Source: Candidatus Babelota bacterium | GTDB taxonomy: Bacteria; Babelota; Babeliae; Babelales; Vermiphilaceae | Direction: 5' to 3' | Assembly (NCBI GenBank): GCA_029262555.1 | Contig: JAJCZE010000009.1 | Location: forward strand, 1-64,000 | DNA length: 64,000 nt | Shown here: positions 1-8,476 of the stretch, piece by piece | Layout of the letters: each line of letters begins with the position of its first letter | How positions within the stretch are numbered: the stretch's first letter is position 1 | The notes under the pieces: generated by a model | Database searches by the model: none | What the model was told of the DNA's origin: nothing | Seen by the model: the letters and a program-made list of their open reading frames with translations, nothing else | Translations under genes and position numbers: made by a program

Positions 1-245
1 ATGCTTCGATAAACTCAGCAGTAAACGCTGCGCTCATCTCTCTCTCCGTTCGCCCTGATGCTTCGATAAACTCAGCAGTAAACGCTGCGCTCATCTCTCT
101 CTCCGTTCGCCCTGAGCTTGTCGAAGGGTATCGAACGGTTAGTAAAAACATCGATCAAAATACAAAAAAAATACCTACCTTAGATAACTCATCAAATTTA
201 AAAGGTATTAAACCCTTCGACAAGCTCAGGGCGAACGGTCGGGGG
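1..245. repeat. Short-repeat cluster (57-bp tandem duplication plus inverted CCTTCGACAAGCTCAGG pair)
   Basis: Bases 1-57 and 58-114 are a direct tandem duplication. The second unit runs into a complete short repeat (103-128), and an inverted copy lies at 213-239, so 103-239 forms an inverted pair around an AT-rich spacer of about 85 bp. No coding sequence is convincing here. The right-hand copy continues into sequence (gcgaagcttt, then agtgggg) that supplies the apparent start codon of the next gene. Confidence 0.85.
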
Positions 246-266
246 TCCCTGCGAAGCTTTAGCGGA

Positions 267-1463
267 GTGGGGTTAATTATTTCTATACTGTGTATGTTTT
301 ATTCAATGTCTTATGCAAATCAAAAAGGCGTAATTATTGTCCCTGTAGCAGATTTAATCGGTGATCCCATAACACATCTTTTTCCCGGCAAATCCCCCGA
401 ACATGCCTATAATCATCTACCATGGTCTTGCTATCAAGCGCACTACGGAGCAAATGGGCGACTTCATCAACTTCTTTTTCACGAGCAGGTAACCATTATT
501 TGCAGTACAAAGCATGAAGTCTGCATCGAGGTCCCACAGGTATTTTATACCACTCGCGCAATCAATACGCCCCAAATACGTTATTGGACACTTAAAAAAA
601 ATATTATGCCACTCTCTGATCGTATTGCAGGGCAGATTCCCCCCGTAATCAATTTTCGCAATAAAAAATCGATATATACTCCCCAGATTGCTCACTTACT
701 TGAGCCATGGCATGCAAAAGAGCTCGGCATTACTTTTTCTGCAGGTACGCGATTTGTTATTAAGTCATTGGGTGTAGATATTACTTCTCTCTTTGCGATA
801 AATCCTCATCGCTACACTCTGACCAACATATCTATTCCACGATCATTACTACATATACAAACAAAAGACCCTGAAAAAAGAATTCGAGATTTCATATCAT
901 TATGTCGGCGATGGGCTCATACCCTAAAAGGAGATATTGCATATACACTTGGCGGCTGCAGCTATGTGCAAACGCACAAAAAAGATGCACCCTTTATTCG
1001 TGCAAAAAGTATGCTTACTACACAGCCGCTATTGCACTATGAAAGACCTCATAGCCCCGCAATGAAAACAGGCTTAGATTGTTCTAACTTACTACTCCGC
1101 GCAGCACAAATAGCAGGGGTGCCCTATTTTTATAAAAATACACACACTATCGAGCGACATATTCGCCCACTGGCAGCCCATGAGCAGATCGAATCAGGTG
1201 ATATTATCTGGATGCCGGGGCATGTATTAATAGTAAGTGATGCATACCGAGGATTGTGTATTGAAGCGCATTCATATGATGGAGGATATGGGATTGTGCA
1301 TGAGCTACCGCTTGAAAAAATATTTAAGGGAATTACGTCTTGTGCCGCTTTAGCGCACGCTCTGCGAAATAAAAAATCGCTCTATCGATTGCATAAAAAT
1401 GGCAAAGTGCAGCAGGTGCATACCAATGCAAAGATACTGAAGCTGAAATCACTTTTTATGTAA
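267..1463 (+). CDS. Secreted NlpC/P60-type cysteine peptidase (putative peptidoglycan hydrolase)
   Basis: The C-terminal part has the NlpC/P60 pattern: Cys272 in LDCSNLLL at the start of a helix, His319 in MPGHVLIVSD, and a third polar position near His335 (EAHSYDGG). Such enzymes cut cell-wall peptides outside the membrane. The hydrophobic first 17 residues look like a signal peptide. The N-terminal half may hold SH3-like targeting domains, but I cannot assign them. The only in-frame start that keeps the signal peptide is a GTG at 267 lying inside the short-repeat sequence, without a clear Shine-Dalgarno. The next ATG, at 294, would remove most of the hydrophobic stretch. The original 5' end may have been replaced by the repeat. 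Confidence 0.75.
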   Translation: MGLIISILCMFYSMSYANQKGVIIVPVADLIGDPITHLFPGKSPEHAYNHLPWSCYQAHYGANGRLHQLLFHEQVTIICSTKHEVCIEVPQVFYTTRAINTPQIRYWTLKKNIMPLSDRIAGQIPPVINFRNKKSIYTPQIAHLLEPWHAKELGITFSAGTRFVIKSLGVDITSLFAINPHRYTLTNISIPRSLLHIQTKDPEKRIRDFISLCRRWAHTLKGDIAYTLGGCSYVQTHKKDAPFIRAKSMLTTQPLLHYERPHSPAMKTGLDCSNLLLRAAQIAGVPYFYKNTHTIERHIRPLAAHEQIESGDIIWMPGHVLIVSDAYRGLCIEAHSYDGGYGIVHELPLEKIFKGITSCAALAHALRNKKSLYRLHKNGKVQQVHTNAKILKLKSLFM

Positions 1464-1487
1464 TTAAAACTCAAAACAGTTCTATGT

Positions 1488-2645
1488 TTACTTTTTTTTG
1501 CGAGAAACGTAATAATTTTTAATTACACTGACAACTTCTTGCGGTGAAGGCTGCAGCAATATCCCACTTATATCTCCGGTTTTTTCTTGATTTTGGTATT
1601 GTTCAACGTATTTTGGATTATAAGATCCTCCAAATTTTTTACGGAATATGTGTATAGCATTGGCCAGCGATTGCCTATTATGAATATGACCTCCTTCATC
1701 ACCAAGAACCAAATACGTAGTCTCGGGATTGGAAGCATAAAGCGCGCTGTATAACTTACCCTCACTTTTATTAAATACAATTGTATCGTTATGTTGAAAG
1801 TGAAGCAGTGATTTTAATCGAACGTTTTTCATTTTCTGAGCCGAAGAAAGTCCCTGAAGTCCTTCTGGGTCATATTTACTTATTTTGGAAAGAACCGGCT
1901 TTACTCCTGATTCAAGCCTTCCCAAAAACTTCTTTGCTGTTTCATTAGCATCTCTTAATGGTGCATCTAAAACAATACTACCATTTTCAATAAGTGAAAG
2001 TAGCTCTTTTTTCTCGATTTTATCTATACCAACATCCTGTAGCGCAGCATCATAATCATTTGCTTGCAAAACATAAATCATATTTAAAATCGTTGCACCA
2101 CCCCGGGAATAACCGTATAAATCTACACCATCAATATTTAGTCTATTTTTAGCCCACTTTAGCGCCAAAAGAGCGGGAATTACATCTGGGAGTTGTCCTA
2201 AACTAGATTTAGTTACCCAGGGTATTCCAGGGCCCCAATCATGAAACTGAAAGGTTATTATATTTCCAGGTAATATGTCATAAAATTCTTTAAATAATTT
2301 TGCACTATTTTTCATATCACCAAATCCATGAAAAAACAGCGTCGGTCTTTTCTGATTAATTACATCAATGGTATTAGTATCAAGTATGTATTGAATATTT
2401 GGGTTATAACCAAGAAGCTTCTTAAACTCTGCTACCTCCTGCTTAGTTGGCAACGTTCCATACTTCCAATCCTTTGCAAGGGACCCTAAAAAATATCTTT
2501 TTCCTGCTAAAATAGGATTCATTGCAATACCTTCTCGAGTGGCCTTATTTTGTTTAAGTCCCCAAAGAGTATCCTTTTTTAAAAGAAAACTTACACAAAT
2601 AAGTAGCGCGATAGAGGGTATAATGATACGAATATTTTTTTTCAT
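1488..2645 (-). CDS. Secreted or membrane-anchored alpha/beta hydrolase-like protein
   Basis: A hydrophobic N-terminus (residues 5-22) is followed by an alpha/beta-hydrolase core. An HGFGD motif (oxyanion region) follows strand PTLFF, GYSRGG carries the nucleophile-elbow Ser, and a late GDEGGHIH supplies a candidate catalytic His. The substrate is unknown. The gene is clearly paralogous to the one at 55434-56714: both share the FHG(F/W)GD-KNSAKL block, the GYSRGGAT elbow and the GGHIH end. It ends 24 bp from the convergent NlpC/P60 gene. A lipase, esterase or peptidase role is possible; the sequence does not decide. Confidence 0.75.
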   Translation of the reverse strand: MKKNIRIIIPSIALLICVSFLLKKDTLWGLKQNKATREGIAMNPILAGKRYFLGSLAKDWKYGTLPTKQEVAEFKKLLGYNPNIQYILDTNTIDVINQKRPTLFFHGFGDMKNSAKLFKEFYDILPGNIITFQFHDWGPGIPWVTKSSLGQLPDVIPALLALKWAKNRLNIDGVDLYGYSRGGATILNMIYVLQANDYDAALQDVGIDKIEKKELLSLIENGSIVLDAPLRDANETAKKFLGRLESGVKPVLSKISKYDPEGLQGLSSAQKMKNVRLKSLLHFQHNDTIVFNKSEGKLYSALYASNPETTYLVLGDEGGHIHNRQSLANAIHIFRKKFGGSYNPKYVEQYQNQEKTGDISGILLQPSPQEVVSVIKNYYVSRKKK

Positions 2646-2722
2646 AACACCTTCTTTTTTTGAAAAGCTTTAACATCTCTGATTTATAATACAAGAAGTG
2701 TATTTAGTAAAACGATGAGATA

Positions 2723-3370
2723 TCAAGGAAGTATAGTAAATTCTGCAACAATCGTATCACCGCCCCGCACACACTGCCCCTCTTTAACCATTATGCGTAC
2801 ATTCTCCGGCAAAAAAAGATCAACCCGTGATCCAAATCGAATCATTCCAATTTTTTGGCCCACTTTGAGTACTTGATTCGGAGCTACCCAGCAATTAATT
2901 CTGCGCGCCACCGCTCCGGCAATTTGACGCACCATTACCTGATCTCCATTATCAGACAAGATAGTAACATCATTGCGCTCATTTTCTTTTGCACTTTTAT
3001 CAAGCCATGCAAGCGTAAATGTACCGGGTCGATAGGCGATATTTTCCACGGTCCCCGCAATCGGCGTCCAATTTACATGCACATCAAAAATCGATAAAAA
3101 AATTGAAATTCGATATGCGTATTGCGATGCATCAAGCGTATCACGCGTCACAGCAACTATCTTTCCATCTGCAGGCGCTACGATCAAATTGGAATTGCGC
3201 ACTGCTTTTTCATTTATGCGATCTGGATTGCGAAAAAAATAAAAGGAAAAAAGTAAGGAAAAAAGCGCACCATAAAACGCTACTCTGCTATAAAAAAAGC
3301 CGATGGCGATTGCAAGAATCGTGATACAAAAAACGACAGTGCCCTGCGTGATTAATAATGGAATCTGCAT
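2723..3370 (-). CDS. psd: Phosphatidylserine decarboxylase (archaetidylserine-type, short form)
   Basis: This pyruvoyl-dependent enzyme converts phosphatidylserine to phosphatidylethanolamine at the inner membrane. Two hydrophobic segments occupy the first 45 residues. APADGK (about 65-70) and DVHVNW (about 96-101) match the family. MIRFGSRVDLFLP contains the Gly-Ser self-cleavage site that creates the pyruvoyl group. The length of 215 aa matches the short (about 210 aa) subfamily. No phosphatidylserine synthase gene is adjacent. Its Shine-Dalgarno (GAGAGGG, 7 nt before the ATG) is also the 3' arm of the terminator hairpin of the upstream gene. Confidence 0.95.
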   Translation of the reverse strand: MQIPLLITQGTVVFCITILAIAIGFFYSRVAFYGALFSLLFSFYFFRNPDRINEKAVRNSNLIVAPADGKIVAVTRDTLDASQYAYRISIFLSIFDVHVNWTPIAGTVENIAYRPGTFTLAWLDKSAKENERNDVTILSDNGDQVMVRQIAGAVARRINCWVAPNQVLKVGQKIGMIRFGSRVDLFLPENVRIMVKEGQCVRGGDTIVAEFTILP

Positions 3371-3411
3371 AAAAATACCCTCTCAAGATAGTGCGTATCC
3401 TGAGAGGGTAA
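3371..3411 (-). terminator. Intrinsic terminator after the first ubiquitin-like gene, overlapping the psd ribosome-binding site
   Basis: On the minus strand TACCCTCTCA pairs perfectly with TGAGAGGGTA across a 15-nt loop, followed directly by TTTTT and the psd ATG. The 3' arm contains GAGAGGG, the only plausible psd Shine-Dalgarno. The same hairpin can therefore terminate upstream transcripts and mask the psd start. Confidence 0.8.
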
Positions 3412-3439
3412 TACTAAATTCTAATCGAAGCAATTGGCG

Positions 3440-4495
3440 TTATTGATTCACGCTGCTAAAAAACTTCGCAATAAAATCATCATACTCTGCTTGCGATGGC
3501 TTGTGGCCATAGTAGAAATGTACAAGCGCACGTGGATTTTTGCCCGTAAAGTCCGTCAGTGATTTACCTGCATTATTACGCACTAATCTGTGCAGGAAAT
3601 ACGGCATGCGATGGGCCAGAAACGTCGCCATCCATACTTTATCTTGAAGATCCGTTAAGTTTCCAAGATCGTATTTACGAACTAACTTGTTTTTCATTCT
3701 ACGATATGAACGGAGAGACATAATTGATTTCACTGCCGCAGTAAGCGCTGCAACTGTTACCGCCGCTGCAGCCCTTCCAACGCCTGCCTCATTGCCACCG
3801 CCAGAGCCTGCTCGGCGAAGTATCAGGTGAATAACTACATCGCTACAAACCCCATAATTTTGCAGCGTTTTACCATCCTCAAACTCATTTCCAGCAAAAA
3901 CCAATCGCTGCTGGTCAACAGGAATATTCCCACGAGTCTTAATCTCTTTTTTCAACTTCGCAACAGTAGTTTCTGGAGTCAATCCGTCAATAGAAAGTGT
4001 CCGATCTGCAAGATCCCGAATTGTAACTGAAAATGTACCCGCCCTTGCAGCATCCGCTGCCGCACCGCCAGAATCAGAATCAGATGAGGAATTGTCATCT
4101 GAATCGCCACCTGTCGGATCAGGATTTAATACTGCATCACCAGCATCCTCACCCTTCACAGTTACTATGATAATCTGTTCTGCACCTAGTATATCCTGGA
4201 CCGAAGTAAGCTCTTCACCTTTGGAGAAAAAAGTTATATCTTCACTATTGGGCGGCGTCATACCATCATAACGGTACTTATTAACAATGACTTCTTTTAC
4301 ATCACTCATAAGAAGATAAGGATTATCAAGCTTTATCCCAATTTCCTTGACCTCATTGTCGCGGTCCCTATAGTCGCGAGTCTGCAATCGGAATTTTTTT
4401 ACACCTTTTAGTTTTACATCTTTTAATAGAGCATCCGCTGCGTAAACTGTTTGTAGGCCACACAGCATCAACAATGAAAATAAAAACTTTTTCAT
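3440..4495 (-). CDS. Secreted protein with ubiquitin-like domain and conserved C-terminal module
   Basis: Residues 1-19 are a clear signal peptide. Residues 153-229 read as a ubiquitin-like domain: a beta-hairpin (FSVTIRD, RTLSIDG), a helix (TVAKLKKEIKTR), IPVDQQRLVFAG, EDGKTLQNYGV and a last strand VIHLILRRAG that resembles ubiquitin's LVLRLRGG. Residues 30-115 look like a second, more divergent beta-grasp domain. A Ser/Asp-rich linker (about 130-145) joins them. Residues 264-350 form a module almost identical to that of the next gene and shared distantly with two proteins at 52.1-54.3 kb. The Ubl is internal, so it is probably not a conjugated tag; mimicry or binding of host ubiquitin machinery is inference. 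Confidence 0.85.
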   Translation of the reverse strand: MKKFLFSLLMLCGLQTVYAADALLKDVKLKGVKKFRLQTRDYRDRDNEVKEIGIKLDNPYLLMSDVKEVIVNKYRYDGMTPPNSEDITFFSKGEELTSVQDILGAEQIIIVTVKGEDAGDAVLNPDPTGGDSDDNSSSDSDSGGAAADAARAGTFSVTIRDLADRTLSIDGLTPETTVAKLKKEIKTRGNIPVDQQRLVFAGNEFEDGKTLQNYGVCSDVVIHLILRRAGSGGGNEAGVGRAAAAVTVAALTAAVKSIMSLRSYRRMKNKLVRKYDLGNLTDLQDKVWMATFLAHRMPYFLHRLVRNNAGKSLTDFTGKNPRALVHFYYGHKPSQAEYDDFIAKFFSSVNQ

Positions 4496-4520
4496 GAAAA
4501 AACCCCTTAAGCATTCAGCG

Positions 4521-5696
4521 CTACTGACTCACGCTATTAAAAAACAGTTCAATAAAATCATCATACTCTGCTTGCGATGGCTTGTGGCCATAGTAGAAAT
4601 GGGCCAGCGCGAGCGGATCTTTACCCGTAAAATCAGTAAGATCTTTGCCTGGATTATTGCGCACTAATCTGTGCAGGAAATATGGCATGCGATGGGCCAC
4701 AAACGTCGCCATCCATACTTTATCTTGAAGATCCGTTAAGTTTCCAAGACCGTATTTACGAACTAACTTGTTTTTCATTCTACGATACGAACGAATAGAC
4801 ATGATTGATTTTACTGCCGCAGTAAGCGCTGCAACTGTTACCGCCGCTGCTGCACCACCGCCAGAGTCGTACTTCCTAAAAGAGTGGCCTGACTTGGGAT
4901 AGACAGCTATTGTTGGAGTGTTTAATGCATCAATTTTATAAGAGCGCAAGGTTTTTCCATCTTCGCTTAACGATTGCCCTCTATGCTTAATAGTAAAACC
5001 ATCTCTACTTATTATATCGTTGTACTTTGCAGCAACCGCATCCCTTACTTTACCAACAGTAGAATCAGGCGTTGCTTTAATTGATATACTTGGTATCTCA
5101 CTGAATGCAGGATCAATCACATTCACAGTAAGCTGAAATGTTTCATCCGAATCTGAATGAGAATCAGAATCAGAATCAGAATCAGAACTAGAACTAGAGG
5201 ATGAGCTGACCGAATCAGAATAAAAATCAGCATTAGAACTAGATGACGAATGATCTGCTCGTGCTCTCCTACGTGCTCGTCCTCTACGTGCTGCCGCTGC
5301 ACCACTAGATACTTCTGCTCCTGCCGCACCGCCTCCAGGACTTACAAAAGACTCATTCGACGCAGCAACAAAGAATCTTGACTGAGCCTGCCCACCTGCC
5401 GTTACATAAATCTTGTTATTACCGTCAAATACCCAATTTCGCATAAGCTCAAGGTCAGTCATTTCTTCCTCATGATCTTTATCCTTAAAAAACTTGACGG
5501 TATTCTGGTCTAACATAGGCATAAATGCCTCAGCTAATCTTTGTTTTAATTTATTGATACCACCAAATTGTCCCGCATCAGCAATTTTCCATGTTGCATT
5601 TATATTACGATCAGGCACAGCAATCTTAAATATCACCCCCTGCAGACCACTCACCATTCCACACAACATCAACATCGAAAATAATAACTTCTTCAT
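4521..5696 (-). CDS. Secreted protein with ubiquitin-like domain, Ser/Asp-rich linker and conserved C-terminal module
   Basis: The start is the ATG at 5696, which has GGAG at proper distance; the ATG at 5708 lies upstream of that site. A signal peptide (1-20) is followed by a possible beta-grasp domain (22-100), an Arg-rich patch (137-147), a Ser/Asp run (149-184) and a ubiquitin-like domain at 187-268 (FQLTVNVID, STVGKVRDAVAAKY, FTIKHRGQSL, EDGKTLRSYKI). The last 100 residues match the preceding entry almost residue for residue, and the DNA is also near identical, while the front halves have diverged. This points to duplication plus recent exchange or strong selection on the C-terminal module. 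The genes lie 25 bp apart, probably in one operon. Confidence 0.83.
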   Translation of the reverse strand: MKKLLFSMLMLCGMVSGLQGVIFKIAVPDRNINATWKIADAGQFGGINKLKQRLAEAFMPMLDQNTVKFFKDKDHEEEMTDLELMRNWVFDGNNKIYVTAGGQAQSRFFVAASNESFVSPGGGAAGAEVSSGAAAARRGRARRRARADHSSSSSNADFYSDSVSSSSSSSSDSDSDSDSHSDSDETFQLTVNVIDPAFSEIPSISIKATPDSTVGKVRDAVAAKYNDIISRDGFTIKHRGQSLSEDGKTLRSYKIDALNTPTIAVYPKSGHSFRKYDSGGGAAAAVTVAALTAAVKSIMSIRSYRRMKNKLVRKYGLGNLTDLQDKVWMATFVAHRMPYFLHRLVRNNPGKDLTDFTGKDPLALAHFYYGHKPSQAEYDDFIELFFNSVSQ

Positions 5697-5788
5697 GAAA
5701 TTCTCCATACAATTTAAAACAGTTTTGTTACTTATATATAGTATATCAAAAGACCAGCTATAGAGGCAATAGCCTCGAAAAATGAAAC

Positions 5789-7063
5789 CTATCCGTTTAT
5801 CATTCTATACGGTTTTGGCGTATATGGCTGCTTTGTAAGCACGGATCGGCGCATTGCGCCCAGCTGGGGCAGACTGGCTCCAATCATGATAAAGCCCTGC
5901 GGCACGCCCCTTTTTACAAACAGTTTGCAATATTCGTCTGAGCTGCCTTTGCAAGATACAGTAATAGCGCCGTCCCCTTTAAGGGAATTTAGATCGTATC
6001 CACAGGCCGCAAACTTTACGCCAAAAAAGGCAGAACTGGTTACCATTACTATTCCCGGATAGGGTTTCCGGTTATCAGACATCGAATGCGCGGCGATAAT
6101 TCCTTGATGCATCGCATCGGGCCAGGTGCAGCTGCGTACCAGCTTTTCTGTAATTTGATCACGTACTACTACGAGATCCCCTGCGGCATAAATCTGTTCG
6201 TCTGACGTTTGTTGGTACTGATCCACCCATACAGATGAATCAACTAATCGCAGCCCTGCATCCCGTGCGAGCTGGCTATTAGGCGCAAGCCCGGTTGCGC
6301 AAATGATCATATTTGTTTTTAACTGCGATCCATCTGAAAGTTGAATGGCCGAAATTCGGCCATCTATCCGAATAACTCTTTCAACGCTTGTTGAAAGCCG
6401 TAACTGAATTCCTTCATTTTGCATGCGCTCTTGAATGAAAAGCGAAGCCTCGGGATCAATATGACTTTGCAATACTCTTTCATTTCGCTCAACTAACGTT
6501 AGTTCAAGATTGTGCGAGCGTAACGCATCAGCTGCCTCGAGCCCACTTAACCCACCCCCCATGATCGTTACGTGAGCACAATCAGTTCGCTGCGCATGAT
6601 CAAGAATGGCATGAGTATCCCGTAATGTATGAAACGTAAACACCCCTTCGCCTTGAATACCCGGAATCGGCGGAATAATCGGCGAAGACCCAGTGCCCAG
6701 CAAAAGCTTGGCGTATCGGATAGTTGCATTATCGGACGTTGAAATTGTTTTTGTATCCCGATCAATTGATACAACTCTGATTCCCAATAGAAGGTCTACA
6801 TTCTTGTGAAATAATCTCGTAAAGACCTGCTCTTCTTTTTTATCCCCGGAAAGATAGTCTGCCAAAAAGCATTTATTATACGGCTGCTCTTTCTCGTCCG
6901 ATATGCATACTACTGATGCATCCGGATCAAGTCGCCACAATGTGTTGAGTGCGCTGATTGCCACAGCAGCAGAGCCGATTACTACGTATTTATATTCTTT
7001 TATTTCGTTCGTTTCCACAATGCCCTTACTTAATAACCAGACTGCCACATATCTTTTTACCAT
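5789..7063 (-). CDS. FAD-dependent NAD(P)H oxidoreductase (NADH oxidase / rubredoxin-reductase-like)
   Basis: Two dinucleotide-binding folds are visible. The FAD-binding fold is KYVVIGSAAVAISAL near the N-terminus, and the NAD(P)H fold is HVTIMGGGLSGLEAADAL in the middle. IYAAGD near residue 300 is the second FAD-contact motif. These place it with class-I pyridine nucleotide-disulfide oxidoreductases of the NirB-N/NADH-oxidase/rubredoxin-reductase type. I see no CxxxxC redox disulfide, so it is not a disulfide reductase. PYNKCFLADYLSG matches the family's N-terminal block. The longest frame opens with TTG at 7108; the ATG at 7063 is preferred. The electron acceptor is unknown. Confidence 0.85.
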   Translation of the reverse strand: MVKRYVAVWLLSKGIVETNEIKEYKYVVIGSAAVAISALNTLWRLDPDASVVCISDEKEQPYNKCFLADYLSGDKKEEQVFTRLFHKNVDLLLGIRVVSIDRDTKTISTSDNATIRYAKLLLGTGSSPIIPPIPGIQGEGVFTFHTLRDTHAILDHAQRTDCAHVTIMGGGLSGLEAADALRSHNLELTLVERNERVLQSHIDPEASLFIQERMQNEGIQLRLSTSVERVIRIDGRISAIQLSDGSQLKTNMIICATGLAPNSQLARDAGLRLVDSSVWVDQYQQTSDEQIYAAGDLVVVRDQITEKLVRSCTWPDAMHQGIIAAHSMSDNRKPYPGIVMVTSSAFFGVKFAACGYDLNSLKGDGAITVSCKGSSDEYCKLFVKRGVPQGFIMIGASLPQLGAMRRSVLTKQPYTPKPYRMING

Positions 7064-7212
7064 ACTACCAAGAATTATCAGAACATTCAAAAGGTGAACA
7101 CAGCTCAAAAACGCAACAAATCATTGACACATAAGGCTTTTCTCGATAGTTTTACTCATCATTTTGTGTTCACCTTTTTCTTTAACTCCTTTTGACTTCA
7201 AGGAATCTGCCG

Positions 7213-7671
7213 ATGGTCAAACGATTAGCCTTGGCAGCGAGTCTTATTCTTGCGCCAGCTTTTATCTCTGCCGTATCCTCTTCCAACTATGATCAGCTCC
7301 AAAAGGAGTTTGAAAAAAAAGACGGATGGGGAGTAGAAATGCAACTCGATTTGCATAATTGTAATCCCGAATTAATACGCTCAAAAAAAGCAATCACTCG
7401 ATACGTCCATGAATTATGCGACTTAATCGAAATGAAACGCTTTGGCGATACGCAAGTAGTGCATTTTGGCGAAGATGAAAAAGTTGCTGGCTACTCTATG
7501 GTGCAGCTGATTGAAACAAGCTTAATCTCTGCTCACTTTGCAAATGCTACCAACACTTCATACGTCAATATCTTCAGCTGCAAGCTGTATGATCCGCAAG
7601 TGGTAAGTGAATTTACTGCGAAGTTCTTTGGTGGCACTGTTGGCACCAATACGGTAACCATCCGAAAATAA
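7213..7671 (+). CDS. S-adenosylmethionine decarboxylase-like protein with a signal peptide
   Basis: The start is the ATG at 7213, with AAGGA 9 nt upstream; an upstream TTG frame is not credible. After a signal peptide (MVKRLALAASLILAPAFISA) comes a prokaryotic AdoMet decarboxylase fold: DLHNC, GYSMVQLIETSLISAH and YVNIFSC. Aligned by eye to the Thermotoga-type enzyme, the pyruvoyl Ser (103), active-site His (108) and Cys (123) are all kept at the usual spacing. The residue before Ser is Thr rather than the usual Glu. The cytosolic family makes decarboxylated AdoMet for spermidine synthesis, so an exported version is unexpected. No spermidine synthase is nearby. Confidence 0.75.
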   Translation: MVKRLALAASLILAPAFISAVSSSNYDQLQKEFEKKDGWGVEMQLDLHNCNPELIRSKKAITRYVHELCDLIEMKRFGDTQVVHFGEDEKVAGYSMVQLIETSLISAHFANATNTSYVNIFSCKLYDPQVVSEFTAKFFGGTVGTNTVTIRK

Positions 7672-7682
7672 TTCATTTCAGG

Positions 7683-7725
7683 AAAAAAATGCCACTCAAG
7701 CAGTTTGTATCTGTGGCATTTTTTA
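7683..7725 (+). terminator. Terminator-like hairpin of the AdoMetDC-like gene, overlapping the next start codon
   Basis: AAAAAATGCCAC pairs with GTGGCATTTTTT across a loop of about 17 nt. The ATG of the following small gene lies inside the 5' arm. Confidence 0.6.
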
Positions 7726-8009
7726 TTTCATATAGCTTCTGGGCGCATGCAACAGTGCCCCCAGAAGCTGATAAAGCAATTCATCGCAAAACGTATTCTT
7801 CACATATCTCCCTTCCTGTCCTACAACTCAAAAGAGATCGTTTTTTTACAGAAAGGCAACGACGGTTGCTTTCTTTGCGCAAAAAAAGAATGCGACGAAA
7901 CCTCCTCTTTAAAGAGTACGTAGAATATATCGGCATTATGTCTCATATTACCTGGAAAAGAAGAAAGGCTATTCGTCACAAGCTTATTACGGATAAAGCT
8001 ACTCTATAG
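7689..8009 (+). CDS. Small secreted basic protein, unknown function
   Basis: This 106-residue frame starts with a plausible signal peptide ending near WAHA-TVPPE. A strongly basic body follows, including RRLLSLRKKRMRRNLL (about 59-73) and WKRRKAIRHK near the end. AGG lies 7 nt before the ATG. I recognise no domain. Its first codons sit in the terminator hairpin of the upstream gene, so either translation is reduced by the structure or the frame is partly fortuitous. The signal-peptide-like start and the pattern seen elsewhere in this window favour a real gene. Confidence 0.55.
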   Translation: MPLKQFVSVAFFISYSFWAHATVPPEADKAIHRKTYSSHISLPVLQLKRDRFFTERQRRLLSLRKKRMRRNLLFKEYVEYIGIMSHITWKRRKAIRHKLITDKATL

Positions 8010-8039
8010 CCGAATCAAGAAATTCTAGCATGCGCGTAG

Positions 8040-8440
8040 GTTCTTAGATACCACCCCTCCCCGTTCGCCCTGACTCTTCGATAAACTCAGAACTAAAGGC
8101 TGCGCTCAGACCTCTCCCCGTTCGCCCTGAGCTTGTCGAAGGGTTTATAGTTTTTCTCAACAATTCACTCATTGAAGCTTGAAAAATACATTGCAATTCT
8201 ACAATCCACAAAAATTTCAACATTTGACCGTTCGATACCCTTCGACAAGCTCAGGGCGAACGGTGGGGGTCCCCGCGAAGCTTTGCAAAGTGGGGTTAAA
8301 CGGTGGGGGTCCCCGCGAAGCTTTGCAAAGTGGGGTTAAACGGTGGGGGTCCCCGCGAAGCTTTGCAAAGTGGGGCTAAACGGTTGGGTCCCCGCAACGC
8401 TTTAGCAAGTTGGGTAAAACCGTTTAGTTGTTTTTCGTTA
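8040..8440. repeat. Short-repeat cluster with a 40-bp tandem array
   Basis: Short repeats at 8118-8143 and 8238-8264 form an inverted pair. The right-hand copy runs into a tandem array with an exact 40-bp period at 8261, 8301 and 8341, then a degraded fourth unit to about 8424. Each unit holds cggtgggggtccccgcg and aagctttgcaaagtgggg. The unit also occurs singly at 240-275, 40441-40480 and 55320-55360, always next to the short repeat, so it is part of that element. A frame crossing the array (8179-8379) is a translated repeat, not a gene. Confidence 0.88.
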
Positions 8441-8476
8441 TTCTAAAGCACTGTGTGATTGTATTTAATTTCCTAA

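Noticed and set aside
3440-4495. Interpretation of the Ubl protein as a processed ubiquitin-like conjugation tag
   Set aside because: The RRAGSGGG end of the domain is followed by about 120 residues including a conserved module, and no E1/E2 or protease gene is adjacent; binding or mimicry is more likely.
5123-5329. Leu/Ile/Val-rich frame antisense-frame to the Ser/Asp linker
   Set aside because: A frame shadow of the low-complexity Ser/Asp codons in the second Ubl gene.
8179-8379. Open frame of 66 codons with repeated GGGPREAL-type residues
   Set aside because: It is the translation of the 40-bp tandem repeat and adjoining short repeat; no ribosome-binding site and no signal or domain.
8261-8424. 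Possible CRISPR array
   Set aside because: Units are contiguous 40-bp tandem copies with no unique spacers and no cas genes nearby.
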